From positions 1 to 54,419 of the forward strand of contig JAQQAM010000141.1 of the NCBI GenBank assembly GCA_028532905.1: DNA of 54,419 nucleotides, read 5' to 3'. This document shows, piece by piece, positions 34,082 to 42,208 of the stretch. Source of the stretch: Spirochaetales bacterium. Its GTDB lineage: Bacteria > Spirochaetota > Spirochaetia > DSM-2461. The notes beneath the pieces are model-generated. The model did not search any database. It was not told the DNA's origin and saw only the letters and a program-made list of their open reading frames with translations. Both the position numbers and the translations under genes were made by a program. Position 1 is the first letter of the stretch. Every line of letters begins with the position of its first letter.

Positions 34082-34894
34082 TTACAGCTGTTTCGGCAGT
34101 TTTCTGAGCTCCTTCACTAAGGTTCTTTTAAGACGTTTTTCTTTGGGGGGAGGCCCCAGGGGAATGCTCTTTCTGCCGATAAAAAGGGCATCCGTCACAC
34201 CCCGGTTTCTGATGTCCTCGGGTTCTGTGTTGTCTATGGCACTGTACTCCGCAGAGCCTTCAAACTCTTCCAGAATTCTCCGCATTCTTTCGTGGCCGAT
34301 ATTGGCTGCCGGACAAATGCCGTTGATATAGGAAATCACCCTTACTTTATTCCTGCTTGAGACACCCAGATCCTGTGCCGGCTGACGCCATACGGGCGGG
34401 AGGGCATCATCACAGAAGGCTTTCCACATCAATCGGGCCGCTCCATTACTGTCTACCGCTGTATAGCCCTGTTTCCGGTACCAGGAGGCCTTCATCCAGA
34501 CGGGGATGCTCAGTCCCCAGGCGGAGACTCCTTTTCCGCCCCTGTTGCGGATATCCTCTTCAGCGGCCTCCAGAAGGGCTTTGCCGATTCCCTTTTTGCG
34601 CCAGTCTCCCACACCCTTACCCTTATAGGCATGAACCCAGCAGCAGTGGATATGATAGGTCCCCTCTCCTTCCACGGGAGAGTATTCCGAAGGGATGTAC
34701 TGAATCATCCCCACAGACTCACCGTCCCGGTTCCGGGCAATCTGCACACCCAGTCCCCGGTCCTTCATCTTTTCCACCCACCGGGATTTCAGATCACCGG
34801 CTTCCCGGATCTCGTCGGACCACTCTTCCAGACAGCAGCAGTAGGCCTCCCGGTTCCGGTCATTCAGAGTCTCTATGGTAATGGAACTGTCCAT
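34082..34894 (-). CDS. GNAT family N-acetyltransferase with C-terminal YoaP-like extension
   Basis: 270 residues. Acetyl-CoA-binding motif A is visible in GVGDWRKKGIGKALLEAA (R/Q-x-x-G-x-G/A type), preceded by an HIHCCWVH strand and followed by YRKQGYTAVD. After about residue 175 comes a separate segment (VISYINGICPAANIGHERM, GVTDALFIGRKSIPLGPPPKE) that looks thioredoxin-fold-like and resembles the YoaP-type C-terminal module of some GNATs. Acceptor substrate unknown. AGGAGG precedes the ATG. Its promoter region carries a phased CCGG array and a CTTGAATCAAG palindrome. Confidence 0.78.
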   Translation of the reverse strand: MDSSITIETLNDRNREAYCCCLEEWSDEIREAGDLKSRWVEKMKDRGLGVQIARNRDGESVGMIQYIPSEYSPVEGEGTYHIHCCWVHAYKGKGVGDWRKKGIGKALLEAAEEDIRNRGGKGVSAWGLSIPVWMKASWYRKQGYTAVDSNGAARLMWKAFCDDALPPVWRQPAQDLGVSSRNKVRVISYINGICPAANIGHERMRRILEEFEGSAEYSAIDNTEPEDIRNRGVTDALFIGRKSIPLGPPPKEKRLKRTLVKELRKLPKQL

Positions 34895-34910
34895 ATAGGG
34901 CCTCCTTGAT

Positions 34911-34925
34911 CTTGAATCAAGTATA
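34911..34925 (-). promoter_or_regulatory. GNAT gene -10 box and overlapping palindrome
   Basis: Minus-strand TATACT at 34925-34920, overlapped by CTTGAATCAAG (34911-34921), a perfect dyad with one central base. The -35 region is weak. Confidence 0.45.
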
Positions 34926-34929
34926 GTTG

Positions 34930-35000
34930 TTCCGGAAATGTTTTTGGACTTTACCGGAGTTATTCCGGAGTAATTCCGGAGTAATTCCGGAGTAATCCGG
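34930..35000. repeat. Helically phased CCGG repeat array
   Basis: CCGG cores begin at 34932, 34954, 34965, 34976, 34987 and 34997: steps of 22, 11, 11, 11 and 10 bp. The central units are an 11-bp tandem repeat (taattccggag). It lies just upstream of the GNAT promoter and just after the hydrolase stop codon. Confidence 0.8.
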
Positions 35001-35014
35001 GGAGAAAAGGGATT

Positions 35015-36250
35015 TTACCAGTCCATTTTCATCACTGTTTCCAGTATTTCCATCCTGTCCAGACTGGTGTCGTTGGCACTGACTGCCACAACCAGATTCC
35101 GTTCCGGCACAAAGGCCAGAAGAGCGGCAAAACCGGGCCCTCCGCCGCTGTGGCCGTAGATCCTGTACCCCTTCATCTTCCAGGCCTTCAGGCCGTATCC
35201 GTACTGTTTAATCCTGCTGTAGCGCCTCTCCAGTTCTTTCATGGTATAGGGCTTCTGCATCCCGGCAATGCTCTCTATCCCGATGGCCGTACCGTCTTCC
35301 AGCCGCCGTGATGTCATCAGGGCATAGCCGAAGCGGGCCAGGTCTTCGCTTGTACCATTAAGGCCTGTGGAGGGGCTGTAATCCGTGTTCACCGGCATAA
35401 ACCACATCCTGTGATCTTCAGTTTCCCGGACCAGCTGCTTCATGAATCCTCTTTTTCCGTAAATCATCAGAAGGGGAGTGAACGCATTGATTCTGTGCTG
35501 GGAACCGGTTGCCAGGTGCTGTTCCATGCCGGAGGTGCCGGAAAACCCGGTTTTCTCCATGGAAAGGGGCTTTAGAATAGTCTCTTCAATGTAGTTCTCA
35601 TAGGCCGTTCCTGTAATCTTTTCAATGATGACACCCAGAACGATGAAACCCGTATTGCTGTATCGGACCCGGCTGCCGGGGGTGAATTCCACAACCCTGT
35701 ACTCCTCTATCATCTTCTGATTGAAGAAATCAGTCTGATTCGGAGGAGCTTCCCGAGAGCTGTGAATCCAGTTCAGTCCTTCCGGGATGATATCAGGCAG
35801 TCCGGACTCATGGTTCAGAAGCTGATCTATTGTTATGCTGACCCCTTCACCCTCTTTATTGACTGTGTTGTAGTCGGGGATGTATTTTTTCACCGGATCA
35901 CTGAGGCTGAGTTTTCCTTCATCCGCCAGTTTGAGAATGGCCGCAGACGTGAAGAGTTTGGTCACCGAGTACCAGGGGTAGACGGTGGAGGTCCGGGCAG
36001 GACGGCTTAAAGGAGCATCGGCCATACCGAAGGCTTTGGAATAGGTCAGCTTGTCACCTTTGAGTACAGTCAGACTCAGGGAGGGGGGTGTGGCATTTTC
36101 TGTGATCTGTTCTAAATAGAGATCCAGTTCGGCCTCCGTGCTTATTCTTCGGGAGGCTCCCGGCTGCCGGGGCTTCAGTATAAGCAGCAGAACCAGGGTC
36201 AGTATTATCAGTCCGGCCGGAACAGCCAGTACGATCAGAATCTTTTTCAT
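35015..36250 (-). CDS. Beta-lactamase-fold serine hydrolase (class C/PBP-like)
   Basis: 411 residues. N-terminal membrane anchor or signal (LIVLAVPAGLIILTLVLLLIL). Penicillin-binding-type catalytic motifs in order: S-x-x-K in YSVTKLF, Y-x-N in RYSNTGF, and H-x-G in GHSGGGPG. Such periplasmic or membrane-anchored proteins include D-Ala-D-Ala peptidases, esterases and class C beta-lactamases; motif spacing fits the broad beta-lactamase-related (Pfam Beta-lactamase) family and not a specific resistance enzyme. No regulator of the AmpR type is near. The gene starts at ATG 36250. Confidence 0.85.
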   Translation of the reverse strand: MKKILIVLAVPAGLIILTLVLLLILKPRQPGASRRISTEAELDLYLEQITENATPPSLSLTVLKGDKLTYSKAFGMADAPLSRPARTSTVYPWYSVTKLFTSAAILKLADEGKLSLSDPVKKYIPDYNTVNKEGEGVSITIDQLLNHESGLPDIIPEGLNWIHSSREAPPNQTDFFNQKMIEEYRVVEFTPGSRVRYSNTGFIVLGVIIEKITGTAYENYIEETILKPLSMEKTGFSGTSGMEQHLATGSQHRINAFTPLLMIYGKRGFMKQLVRETEDHRMWFMPVNTDYSPSTGLNGTSEDLARFGYALMTSRRLEDGTAIGIESIAGMQKPYTMKELERRYSRIKQYGYGLKAWKMKGYRIYGHSGGGPGFAALLAFVPERNLVVAVSANDTSLDRMEILETVMKMDW

Positions 36251-36397
36251 ATCATAATCCTTAGAATCCAGTTATATAATTGTAACCACAAGAACTGTGC
36301 CAAAGTGCTGCGCAGCCTGCCTGAACCGGAAAATCCGATGCTTGCGCAGACCGGCAGGTCATTTTTACCCCGGATGGGTCAGATTCCAGGTCAGACT
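36251..36397. other. 147-bp intergenic region with imperfect inverted repeats
   Basis: Contains CCTGCC and GGCAGG about 40 bases apart and two copies of GCGCAG (near 36312 and 36345), followed on the plus strand by ATTTTT. It could terminate the sensor gene poorly or form a hairpin upstream of the hydrolase; no clear promoter was identified. Confidence 0.3.
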
Positions 36398-37579
36398 TTA
36401 ATCATCTAAAAGTCTTCTTTCTCCCTTGAGAACCCGCAGGGGGGCAATATTCTGACTGACTTCAATAACTCCTTTATAGGTCTCATTCTCAAAGAGGGGG
36501 AAGTATCTGATATGAACAAAATTTCCATCCATCTGTATCCAGAATTCTGCAGAATCCCTACGACGGCTTTTAAGATCGTCAACTATTTTTTCTACAATAT
36601 GAACAGATGCGGGAGGGTGACAGTTTTTCACATTTCTACCGATGATCCCCGGTGATCTGGGAAAAATCCGTTCTTTTCCCTGACTGTAATAACAGACCTT
36701 GTCATTTTCATCCACGAAGGTGATGTCCAGAGGAAGGGATTTCAGCATCAAATTAATCTGTCCGGGGAGTAGCCTACCCACAGAAAGGGGAATCCCGTCA
36801 CTCCTAACAGTACTCATTTCTGTCTTTATCTGTGGCAGAATCACATCAAAACTGCTTCCGAACTCCTCCAGTTCTCCCAGCATCTTTTCAAACCGTTCCT
36901 CCGGAACAGCCCTGTAGAGGATTGGAAACAGAATCTTCTCCTCCCTGTAGGTTATGGCAGCCAATTTAAGATAGACTTCTCCGAAAACACTGTTGAAATC
37001 CTTGTCCAGGGGATTCTTTTCATTCTCCAGTCTTCCGATCAGAAGCTTAAGTCCATTTATGATCTGGTCATGAATATGCCACATCAGTTTACTGCAGTTA
37101 TATTCTTCAAGGCATTCCTCCATGGCAGAGAAAAGGGGATATTCAATTTTACGGTAATGAGCCGTAATATCCGAGATTTTATTCAGTTGTTTCAACATTT
37201 CATCCATCTGTCCCGGTGAGCTGTCCTTCTGGGATAGAGCCAGTTCTTTAAACAGAGAGCTTAACTTTCCTCTGTATTCCGTAATCCTTCTGTTCTCTTT
37301 TTGAAGTATGCCCAGGAAATGATCTTCCCTGATTACCAGGGGAGTCTGTTTATCCAGTCCTTTTGCACAGGCTCTGATAAAACGGGCTACGGCCTGCTCA
37401 ATTCTGTCAAAATCCTCGTGCCTTGATATGAGAATATCAATAGCCAGATTGACATTCCAGGGATCAGCATTATCAATTGAACGGCTGTATTTATCATAAT
37501 GCTTCCGGCTTCTTGTTCCGTTATATAATCCTTCCAGAAAATCTATCAGAGGGTTGTCTTTGCTGATAATGCTGCTCAT
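36398..37579 (-). CDS. DUF438/hemerythrin-like/PAS domain sensor protein
   Basis: 393 residues. N-terminal quarter resembles DUF438 domains; a helical hemerythrin-like middle (HYRKIEYPLFSAMEE, WHIHDQIINGLK, YREEKILFPILYR) carries His/Glu candidates for a di-iron site; the C-terminal ~110 residues form a PAS-type domain (PLDITFVDENDKVCYYSQGK, read PLDITFVDE and NDKVCYYSQGK; GRNVKNCHPP; FVHIRYFPLF). Proteins of this build are thought to sense oxygen, NO or redox state. No output domain follows, so it may act through a partner. AAAGGAG seven bases before ATG 37579. Divergent from the cytochrome c assembly genes and close to nrfA, which fits control of nitrite/NO metabolism. Confidence 0.8.
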   Translation of the reverse strand: MSSIISKDNPLIDFLEGLYNGTRSRKHYDKYSRSIDNADPWNVNLAIDILISRHEDFDRIEQAVARFIRACAKGLDKQTPLVIREDHFLGILQKENRRITEYRGKLSSLFKELALSQKDSSPGQMDEMLKQLNKISDITAHYRKIEYPLFSAMEECLEEYNCSKLMWHIHDQIINGLKLLIGRLENEKNPLDKDFNSVFGEVYLKLAAITYREEKILFPILYRAVPEERFEKMLGELEEFGSSFDVILPQIKTEMSTVRSDGIPLSVGRLLPGQINLMLKSLPLDITFVDENDKVCYYSQGKERIFPRSPGIIGRNVKNCHPPASVHIVEKIVDDLKSRRRDSAEFWIQMDGNFVHIRYFPLFENETYKGVIEVSQNIAPLRVLKGERRLLDD

Positions 37580-37729
37580 GGTTAACTCCTTTTAAAAGGG
37601 ATTCGTATTTATTATTATTCTGTATAAGATCCTGGATTACCATATTTATGCATCCCTTATGTCCTACTGATAAAAAATAATTGCTTTCAGTATCAGGATG
37701 CATCATGATAAAAACAGACATATTTCAGG
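37580..37729. promoter_or_regulatory. Divergent control region, sensor versus resB
   Basis: 150 AT-rich bases. ATGCATC occurs twice (37648-37654 and 37698-37704), 50 bp apart, each close to a further ATG triplet, a possible operator pair. No consensus FNR-type TTGAT-N4-ATCAA site was found. Confidence 0.35.
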
Positions 37730-38494
37730 GTGGTACCAAAAATAAAAGGGATTTTCAAAACTTTATACAAATACCTTTCCTCTCTCAGGCTGGCAATGGC
37801 AGTTCTCACTGCTTTGATACTGTTCAGTATTCCGGCTACCATGATACCCCAGAACCAGAGCCCGTCTTTTTATTTGCAGCGTTATCCGGAAACTCCAGGG
37901 CATCTGATTCTGGCTCTTGAGCTGGATCATTTCTATTCTTCCATTATTTTTCTGACATTGATTACCCTGTTCTGGATCAATCTTCTGTTGTGTACGGCCG
38001 GACGTTTTTCCAGGCAGATAAAGCTCAGAAAAAAAGGGCGTTACGGACCGGATATTCTCCATCTGGGACTTCTGCTGCTTATAGGGGCCTCTTTATTCAG
38101 CTTTTTAAACAGGCAGGAGGGTTCCATCTTTCTGAAAGCCGGAGATACCATGATTCTTCCCAGCGGCCGTTACCTGAATATGGAAGAGTTTATCTTTGAA
38201 CAGTATCCCGACGGCAGACCCAAAAGCTGGATCTCAAAAGTTAATATTTCCGATTCTCCGGAAACAGAGGGAGAGACTTTTGAAATTGCTGTAAACAGAC
38301 CCTTGAGAATTGACGGCCTTGTCTTTTATCAGGCCAGTTACAGATCGGCATCCCGGGTGGGTGAGTATGAAAGCGGTCTGATGCTGACATCAGATCCTGC
38401 CAGAATCTATATCCTGATGTCCTTTTTTATTATTTTCTGCGGATTGATGCTGACCCTTTTTCAGCCCCGCCGCCGTAAAGGAGTTAACAATTGA
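37730..38494 (+). CDS. ResB-like cytochrome c biogenesis protein (short form)
   Basis: 254 residues from a GTG at 37730; the ribosome site is poor, so the start is uncertain. ResB/Ccs1 traits: N-terminal SSLRLAMAVLTALILFSIPATMIPQ (helix followed by IPQ-type loop), helices at ~60-80 and ~100-117, a periplasmic segment with GLVFYQASYR near the end, and a last helix. System II ResB proteins of other bacteria are often 400-550 residues; this is the compact form. With the CcsA protein it should carry haem across the membrane and attach it to CxxCH motifs. Immediately precedes ccsA (overlap TTGA). Confidence 0.82.
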   Translation: MVPKIKGIFKTLYKYLSSLRLAMAVLTALILFSIPATMIPQNQSPSFYLQRYPETPGHLILALELDHFYSSIIFLTLITLFWINLLLCTAGRFSRQIKLRKKGRYGPDILHLGLLLLIGASLFSFLNRQEGSIFLKAGDTMILPSGRYLNMEEFIFEQYPDGRPKSWISKVNISDSPETEGETFEIAVNRPLRIDGLVFYQASYRSASRVGEYESGLMLTSDPARIYILMSFFIIFCGLMLTLFQPRRRKGVNN

Positions 38495-39279
38495 TTCTAA
38501 GTCTAATTTGCTATTTCTGGGCCGGTCTTTCTGTTCTTCTGCAGGGAATCTTCTTTTTCTGGTCACCTTTGCGCAGAAGGTTTCTGGTTCCATTTATGAA
38601 CCTCACAGCCTCTATCCTTCTGCTCTCTGTACTGATTTACCGGTCAGTTAAAATAGAGTTTATCGCTCTCACAGGAACCTTTGAGTCCCTGCTGTTTTAT
38701 GCATTTTGTATTTTTCTGATATCAGGGATCTATGGGCTTCAGAAGAAGATCTCCGTCAAAGAAGTCATTCAGTTTTTTATCAGTATGACGGCTCTGGCTC
38801 TTCTGCTGGTCGCTTCATCTCCTCTTGTATCGAAGGATTTGAATCCACCGGTGCCGGCTCTTCAGTCGGCCTGGCTCATCCTGCATGTTGCTTTTTCGTT
38901 TATAGGAGAAGCCTTTTTTGCATTCTCTTTTGTGACAGCCCTTCTGGTTCTTTTCAGCAGAGATGAAACAAGAATGAAACAGTATGATGCTCTTACATAC
39001 AAAGCCATTATTGTGGGATACCCTGTTTTTACTCTGGGGGCCCTCCTGTTCGGGGCTATCTGGGCGGAAACAGCCTGGGGAGCTTTCTGGAGCTGGGACC
39101 CCAAAGAGACCTGGGCTCTGATCACCTGGCTTTTTTATTCTCTGTATCTCCATTTCAGGCTTTATGCCCGAAAAAGTGTACGGATCTGTTCATGGATTGC
39201 AGTGATCGGTTTTCTCTCCACCCTGTTTACATTCTTTGGAGTCAATTATCTGCTGAGCGGTCTTCACAGTTACCGCTGA
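38491..39279 (+). CDS. ccsA: Cytochrome c assembly protein CcsA/ResC
   Basis: 262 residues from a TTG that overlaps the resB stop. Eight or so transmembrane helices. The haem-handling WWD motif is clear: TAWGAFWSWDPKETWALITW. Conserved His residues lie in HVAFSFIGEA and in the C-terminal LHFRLY/GLHSYR regions. Forms the system II synthetase with ResB. It ends 11 bases from the end of the convergent nrfA gene, whose product needs five haems attached, one at a CxxCK site. No dedicated NrfE-type lyase is present, so this pair may handle the CxxCK site too. Confidence 0.92.
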   Translation: MILSLICYFWAGLSVLLQGIFFFWSPLRRRFLVPFMNLTASILLLSVLIYRSVKIEFIALTGTFESLLFYAFCIFLISGIYGLQKKISVKEVIQFFISMTALALLLVASSPLVSKDLNPPVPALQSAWLILHVAFSFIGEAFFAFSFVTALLVLFSRDETRMKQYDALTYKAIIVGYPVFTLGALLFGAIWAETAWGAFWSWDPKETWALITWLFYSLYLHFRLYARKSVRICSWIAVIGFLSTLFTFFGVNYLLSGLHSYR

Positions 39280-39289
39280 TATCTTAATA

Positions 39290-40573
39290 TTAAAGAGCTT
39301 TCAGAATCAGCTGTATGGATTTATGAGCCAGATCCAGAGCCGTACTGTAATTGCTGTGAACCAGTTCTGAATTGTGAAATCCCATGGAATTGGCACTGGC
39401 TGAAAAATCCCAGTACCACTGGGCTTCTCTGAGCAAATCCTGTGCGGCATTCACTGTGCTATCAGATACACCCTGAGCCGCCGCGGCTCCGATAGTCTTA
39501 TGGGCTTCTTCGATTGCCAGACCGGCCCTTCGCATACTGTCAAAAGCTGTATCCTGAATATACTGGACTCGGTCTGTAATCCACTGTTCTGTTTTTCCCT
39601 TATGACAGCTCAGACAGGAGCTTTCTATGGTGTGCAGGGGGCTGGTTATCCAGTGTTGTGTATACTGTTCCCCCTCTTCAGACCAGGTTTTGGGCATATG
39701 GCACTGGGCACAGGAAATACCGACTGAAGCATGAATTCCTGACTGATATGTTTCATAATCGGGATGCTGAGCTTTTACAAGTCTGACTCCTGAAACCGGG
39801 TTGGTATAATCCCCTGTAAAACCGGAAGGTTCTTCCTGATAATAACTGTACATTTCTTCAGGACTGAGGCCATTCTGCCAGGGAAAGATGACTTTTGTTG
39901 TCCCCGGCTCAAAATAGTATTCAGAATGACACTGGGCGCACACATTGGTTTTCATTTCCTGTTCGCTGGCTTCATTCACAGGAGTGCCCCTCATAGCCAT
40001 AGCTTCAATAAAAGCAGGCTGGGTCACCCTCAGGTGTTTGGTTTCAGGGTCATGGCAGCTGAAGCAATCAATACCGCTGTGAGCACTCTCTTCAAAATCA
40101 TACATTTTCATGGAGGCATAGTCCCAGCCGTATTCGTCAAAAACCAGATCTATATCCGATGTCTTGCAGGTTATACAGGCTCCCGGACTTTTCTCGGAGG
40201 TCCTGACGGTCTCAAAGATATCCTCCCAGGCATACACATGACCTCTGTCTTCCTTATAGTCCTTACTGAAGGCAATCCCGCTGAAGTTGGTTTTTATCTC
40301 CGGTGTCCATTCCCATCTTTGTATGGGTTCGCTTCCGTTGTACCCAGTGGGGGAGGGCTGCTCTGTATGATTTCTGTTGTTATCAGCTGCCTGAAGAGGA
40401 AAGGCTTCCTCCCATTTCAGTACATCTCTTCCCAGCACATCTGCGGAAGCGGCGGTTTCTCCATCTTCTTCGACATAAGTCGATTGCCGGACTGTTTGAG
40501 CTGTTCTGGGACCGCAGGAGAAGAGGGAAAAAAGTAATAAAACAGAAATGATTAAAAAAAGAGTTTTCTCCAT
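39290..40573 (-). CDS. nrfA: Ammonia-forming cytochrome c nitrite reductase NrfA (lipoprotein form)
   Basis: 427 residues. Six-electron reduction of nitrite to ammonium. Haem motifs: CITCK at 133-137 (active-site haem with Lys ligand, diagnostic of NrfA), then CFSCH 170-174, CAQCH 212-216, CAQCH 288-292 and CLSCH 320-324. Ca/active-site surroundings are recognisable (GIHASVGISCAQCHMPK, QHWITSPLH). The N-terminus MEKTLFLIISVLLLFSLFSC is a lipoprotein signal with Cys20, so the enzyme is likely membrane-tethered rather than free or held by NrfH; no nrfH gene is adjacent. GGAGG precedes the ATG. Shorter than E. coli NrfA by about 50 residues. Confidence 0.96.
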   Translation of the reverse strand: MEKTLFLIISVLLLFSLFSCGPRTAQTVRQSTYVEEDGETAASADVLGRDVLKWEEAFPLQAADNNRNHTEQPSPTGYNGSEPIQRWEWTPEIKTNFSGIAFSKDYKEDRGHVYAWEDIFETVRTSEKSPGACITCKTSDIDLVFDEYGWDYASMKMYDFEESAHSGIDCFSCHDPETKHLRVTQPAFIEAMAMRGTPVNEASEQEMKTNVCAQCHSEYYFEPGTTKVIFPWQNGLSPEEMYSYYQEEPSGFTGDYTNPVSGVRLVKAQHPDYETYQSGIHASVGISCAQCHMPKTWSEEGEQYTQHWITSPLHTIESSCLSCHKGKTEQWITDRVQYIQDTAFDSMRRAGLAIEEAHKTIGAAAAQGVSDSTVNAAQDLLREAQWYWDFSASANSMGFHNSELVHSNYSTALDLAHKSIQLILKAL

Positions 40574-40594
40574 GGTGAACCTCCGTTCGCTTTA

Positions 40595-40623
40595 ATGATA
40601 AATCTCTTTTATGATACAGTCAA
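40595..40623 (-). promoter_or_regulatory. nrfA promoter
   Basis: Minus strand TTGACT (40623-40618), 17-base spacer, TATCAT (40600-40595). Confidence 0.65.
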
Positions 40624-40718
40624 AGTTAATGGGGCTTAATTTAACAAAAAAAGTGTTCCTTTGGTTCCGGTATGAATAGTTGAACAGGAAGAAACCGGAC
40701 TGTTACACTGGGGGAATC

Positions 40719-40747
40719 TTTACAAAAAATCCATGCTTATATATACT
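40719..40747 (+). promoter_or_regulatory. rpoZ-miaA promoter
   Basis: TTTACA (40719-40724), 17-base spacer, TATACT (40742-40747). The strongest-looking plus-strand promoter of this segment. Confidence 0.7.
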
Positions 40748-40782
40748 TACAGGCTAAATCTATATGATGAGAAGGACTGTCC

Positions 40783-40992
40783 ATGCCTATTAATCGTGAA
40801 TTAATTATCCCCCTCGGTGATCTTGTCGATTCCGAAGGAAACATGTATGAACTGACAAATGCTGCTATTCACAGAGCAGATCAGATCTCTGTAGCCGGCA
40901 GTGATGACCTGGAAAAAAACAGAGGAAAAATCGTTTCCACCGCCCTGGAAGAAATCATTTCCAAGAAAGTTGAGTACGAATACCAGAAATAA
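40783..40992 (+). CDS. rpoZ: RNA polymerase omega subunit-like protein
   Basis: 69 residues: IIPLGDLVDSEGNMYELTNAAIHRADQI, split here as LGDLVDSEGNMYELTN and AAIHRADQI, then KIVSTALEEIISKKVEY. The pattern of an N-terminal short helix, xExTxAAxxRA core and a K.V..AL.E...K.V.Y end matches RpoZ, which aids assembly of RNA polymerase. Omega proteins are short and variable, so this is a good but not certain call. AAGGA precedes ATG 40783. Its end overlaps the start of miaA. Confidence 0.72.
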   Translation: MPINRELIIPLGDLVDSEGNMYELTNAAIHRADQISVAGSDDLEKNRGKIVSTALEEIISKKVEYEYQK

Positions 40993-41917
40993 TACCCCTC
41001 TTCCCCCTGTTGTCTGTCTGTTCGGACCGACGGCAGTAGGGAAAACGGATCTTCTGGAAATCCTGTTCAGGGATTCCGGAGAGATCATCAGTGCCGATTC
41101 CATGCAGGTCTACCGCCGCCTGGATATCGGCAGTGCCAAACCCGATCCCGAATATCTGAAACGAATGCCTCATCATCTTATTGACATTCTTGATTATAAA
41201 GATCAGTTCAATACAGGAGATTTTGTGCGCCGGGCGGAAGAGTGTATCCGGGATATCCACAGCAGAGGAAAGCTCCCTGTTATTTCCGGCGGGACGGCCT
41301 TTTATTTCAGAAACTTTCTATACGGTCTTCCGGATATCCCCCCGGTACCGGCGGAACTGAGAGAGGAAATGAACCGGAGGCTGGCGGTTGAGGGGCCTCA
41401 GGCACTTCATAAAGAGCTGGAACAGCTGGACCCTGTAACAGCACAGCGTCTGGAACCGGCGGACCGGGCCAGGATTGTAAGGGCTCTGGAGGTGTTTCAC
41501 GGAACAGGCAGGCCCCTGTCTTCCTTTAAGGTCGGGAGTGAACCCCGAAAGGATCTGGACTGCCTGCTATTGGGACTGGAACGCCCCCGGACGGAACTGT
41601 ACGAACGGATTAATCTGCGTGTGGATATCATGTTTGAACAGGGACTGTATCAGGAAGTGAAAAATTTGATCAAAGACGGAGCCTGCGCTGAAGACCCGGG
41701 GATGAAGGGAATCGGGTACAGTGAGTTTTTCCCTCTTTTTAAAGAGGGCTGCCTAACCCTGGAACATGTGAAAGACCGGATCAAGCAGGATTCCAGGCGT
41801 TATGCCAAGCGGCAGATGACCTTTTTCCGCTCTCTGGAAGGGGTCCGGTGGTATCATCCTGATGATGTAGAGGGCTTACAAAAAGGGATTGAAGATTTTA
41901 CTTCCCGCAGGACTTGA
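40970..41917 (+). CDS. miaA: tRNA dimethylallyltransferase
   Basis: About 315 residues if begun at TTG 40970, which gives the usual family length; an in-frame ATG at 40901 would add a 23-residue basic leader overlapping rpoZ. Adds the isopentenyl group to A37 of tRNAs reading UNN codons. P-loop FGPTAVGKT, DSMQVYRRLDIGSAKP, HHLIDI, GGTAFYFRNFLYGLP and GIGYSEF with C-terminal RYAKRQMTFFR are all present. The start is uncertain; overlap with rpoZ implies translational coupling. It uses DMAPP, and the isoprenoid gene dxs lies just downstream. Confidence 0.94.
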   Translation: MSTNTRNNTPLPPVVCLFGPTAVGKTDLLEILFRDSGEIISADSMQVYRRLDIGSAKPDPEYLKRMPHHLIDILDYKDQFNTGDFVRRAEECIRDIHSRGKLPVISGGTAFYFRNFLYGLPDIPPVPAELREEMNRRLAVEGPQALHKELEQLDPVTAQRLEPADRARIVRALEVFHGTGRPLSSFKVGSEPRKDLDCLLLGLERPRTELYERINLRVDIMFEQGLYQEVKNLIKDGACAEDPGMKGIGYSEFFPLFKEGCLTLEHVKDRIKQDSRRYAKRQMTFFRSLEGVRWYHPDDVEGLQKGIEDFTSRRT

Positions 41918-42027
41918 CCTGAAGCCGTAAAAACAGCATAATATTCAAGCTCTGTTTATCTGGAGATGGATTTTTTAAACCTGTAGGGCATGAACCGACA
42001 GGATGGAAACATAAGGAGATTACGCAA

Positions 42028-42117
42028 ATGCCCTGTGGTAGAAAACGTAAGAGAAAGAAAATTGCAACTCACAAAAGAAAAAAGAAACTGAGAAAGAACA
42101 GACACAAACATAAATAG
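42028..42117 (+). CDS. 29-residue basic ribosomal protein, bS22/mS38-like (AURKAIP1/COX24 type)
   Basis: ATG 42028 with AAGGAG ten bases upstream, stop TAG at 42115. The product MPCGRKRKRKKIATHKRKKK followed by LRKNRHKHK is more than 60% Lys/Arg/His and fits the tiny AURKAIP1/COX24-domain proteins related to mitochondrial mS38 and to bS22 of small subunits. Too short for ordinary gene finders, but the ribosome site, a promoterless gap after miaA and a perfect terminator 22 bases downstream support it as a real gene. Role in the 30S decoding region is known for relatives, inferred here. Confidence 0.82.
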   Translation: MPCGRKRKRKKIATHKRKKKLRKNRHKHK

Positions 42118-42138
42118 TCTGTAGACTTTGTGAGAAAG

Positions 42139-42169
42139 GGCGGTATTGAATAATACCGCCTTTTATTTT
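42139..42169 (+). terminator. Terminator after the 29-residue gene
   Basis: Perfect 9-base stem GGCGGTATT / AATACCGCC, loop GAAT, then TTTTATTTT. Confidence 0.92.
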
Positions 42170-42208
42170 GCCCTTTCCTGTGGTAATATCCCCTCTCAGA
42201 GGTGAAGT

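Noticed and set aside
35015-36250. Beta-lactamase-fold gene as an antibiotic-resistance determinant
   Set aside because: Only general SxxK/YxN/HxG motifs; no evidence for true beta-lactam hydrolysis or a resistance context.
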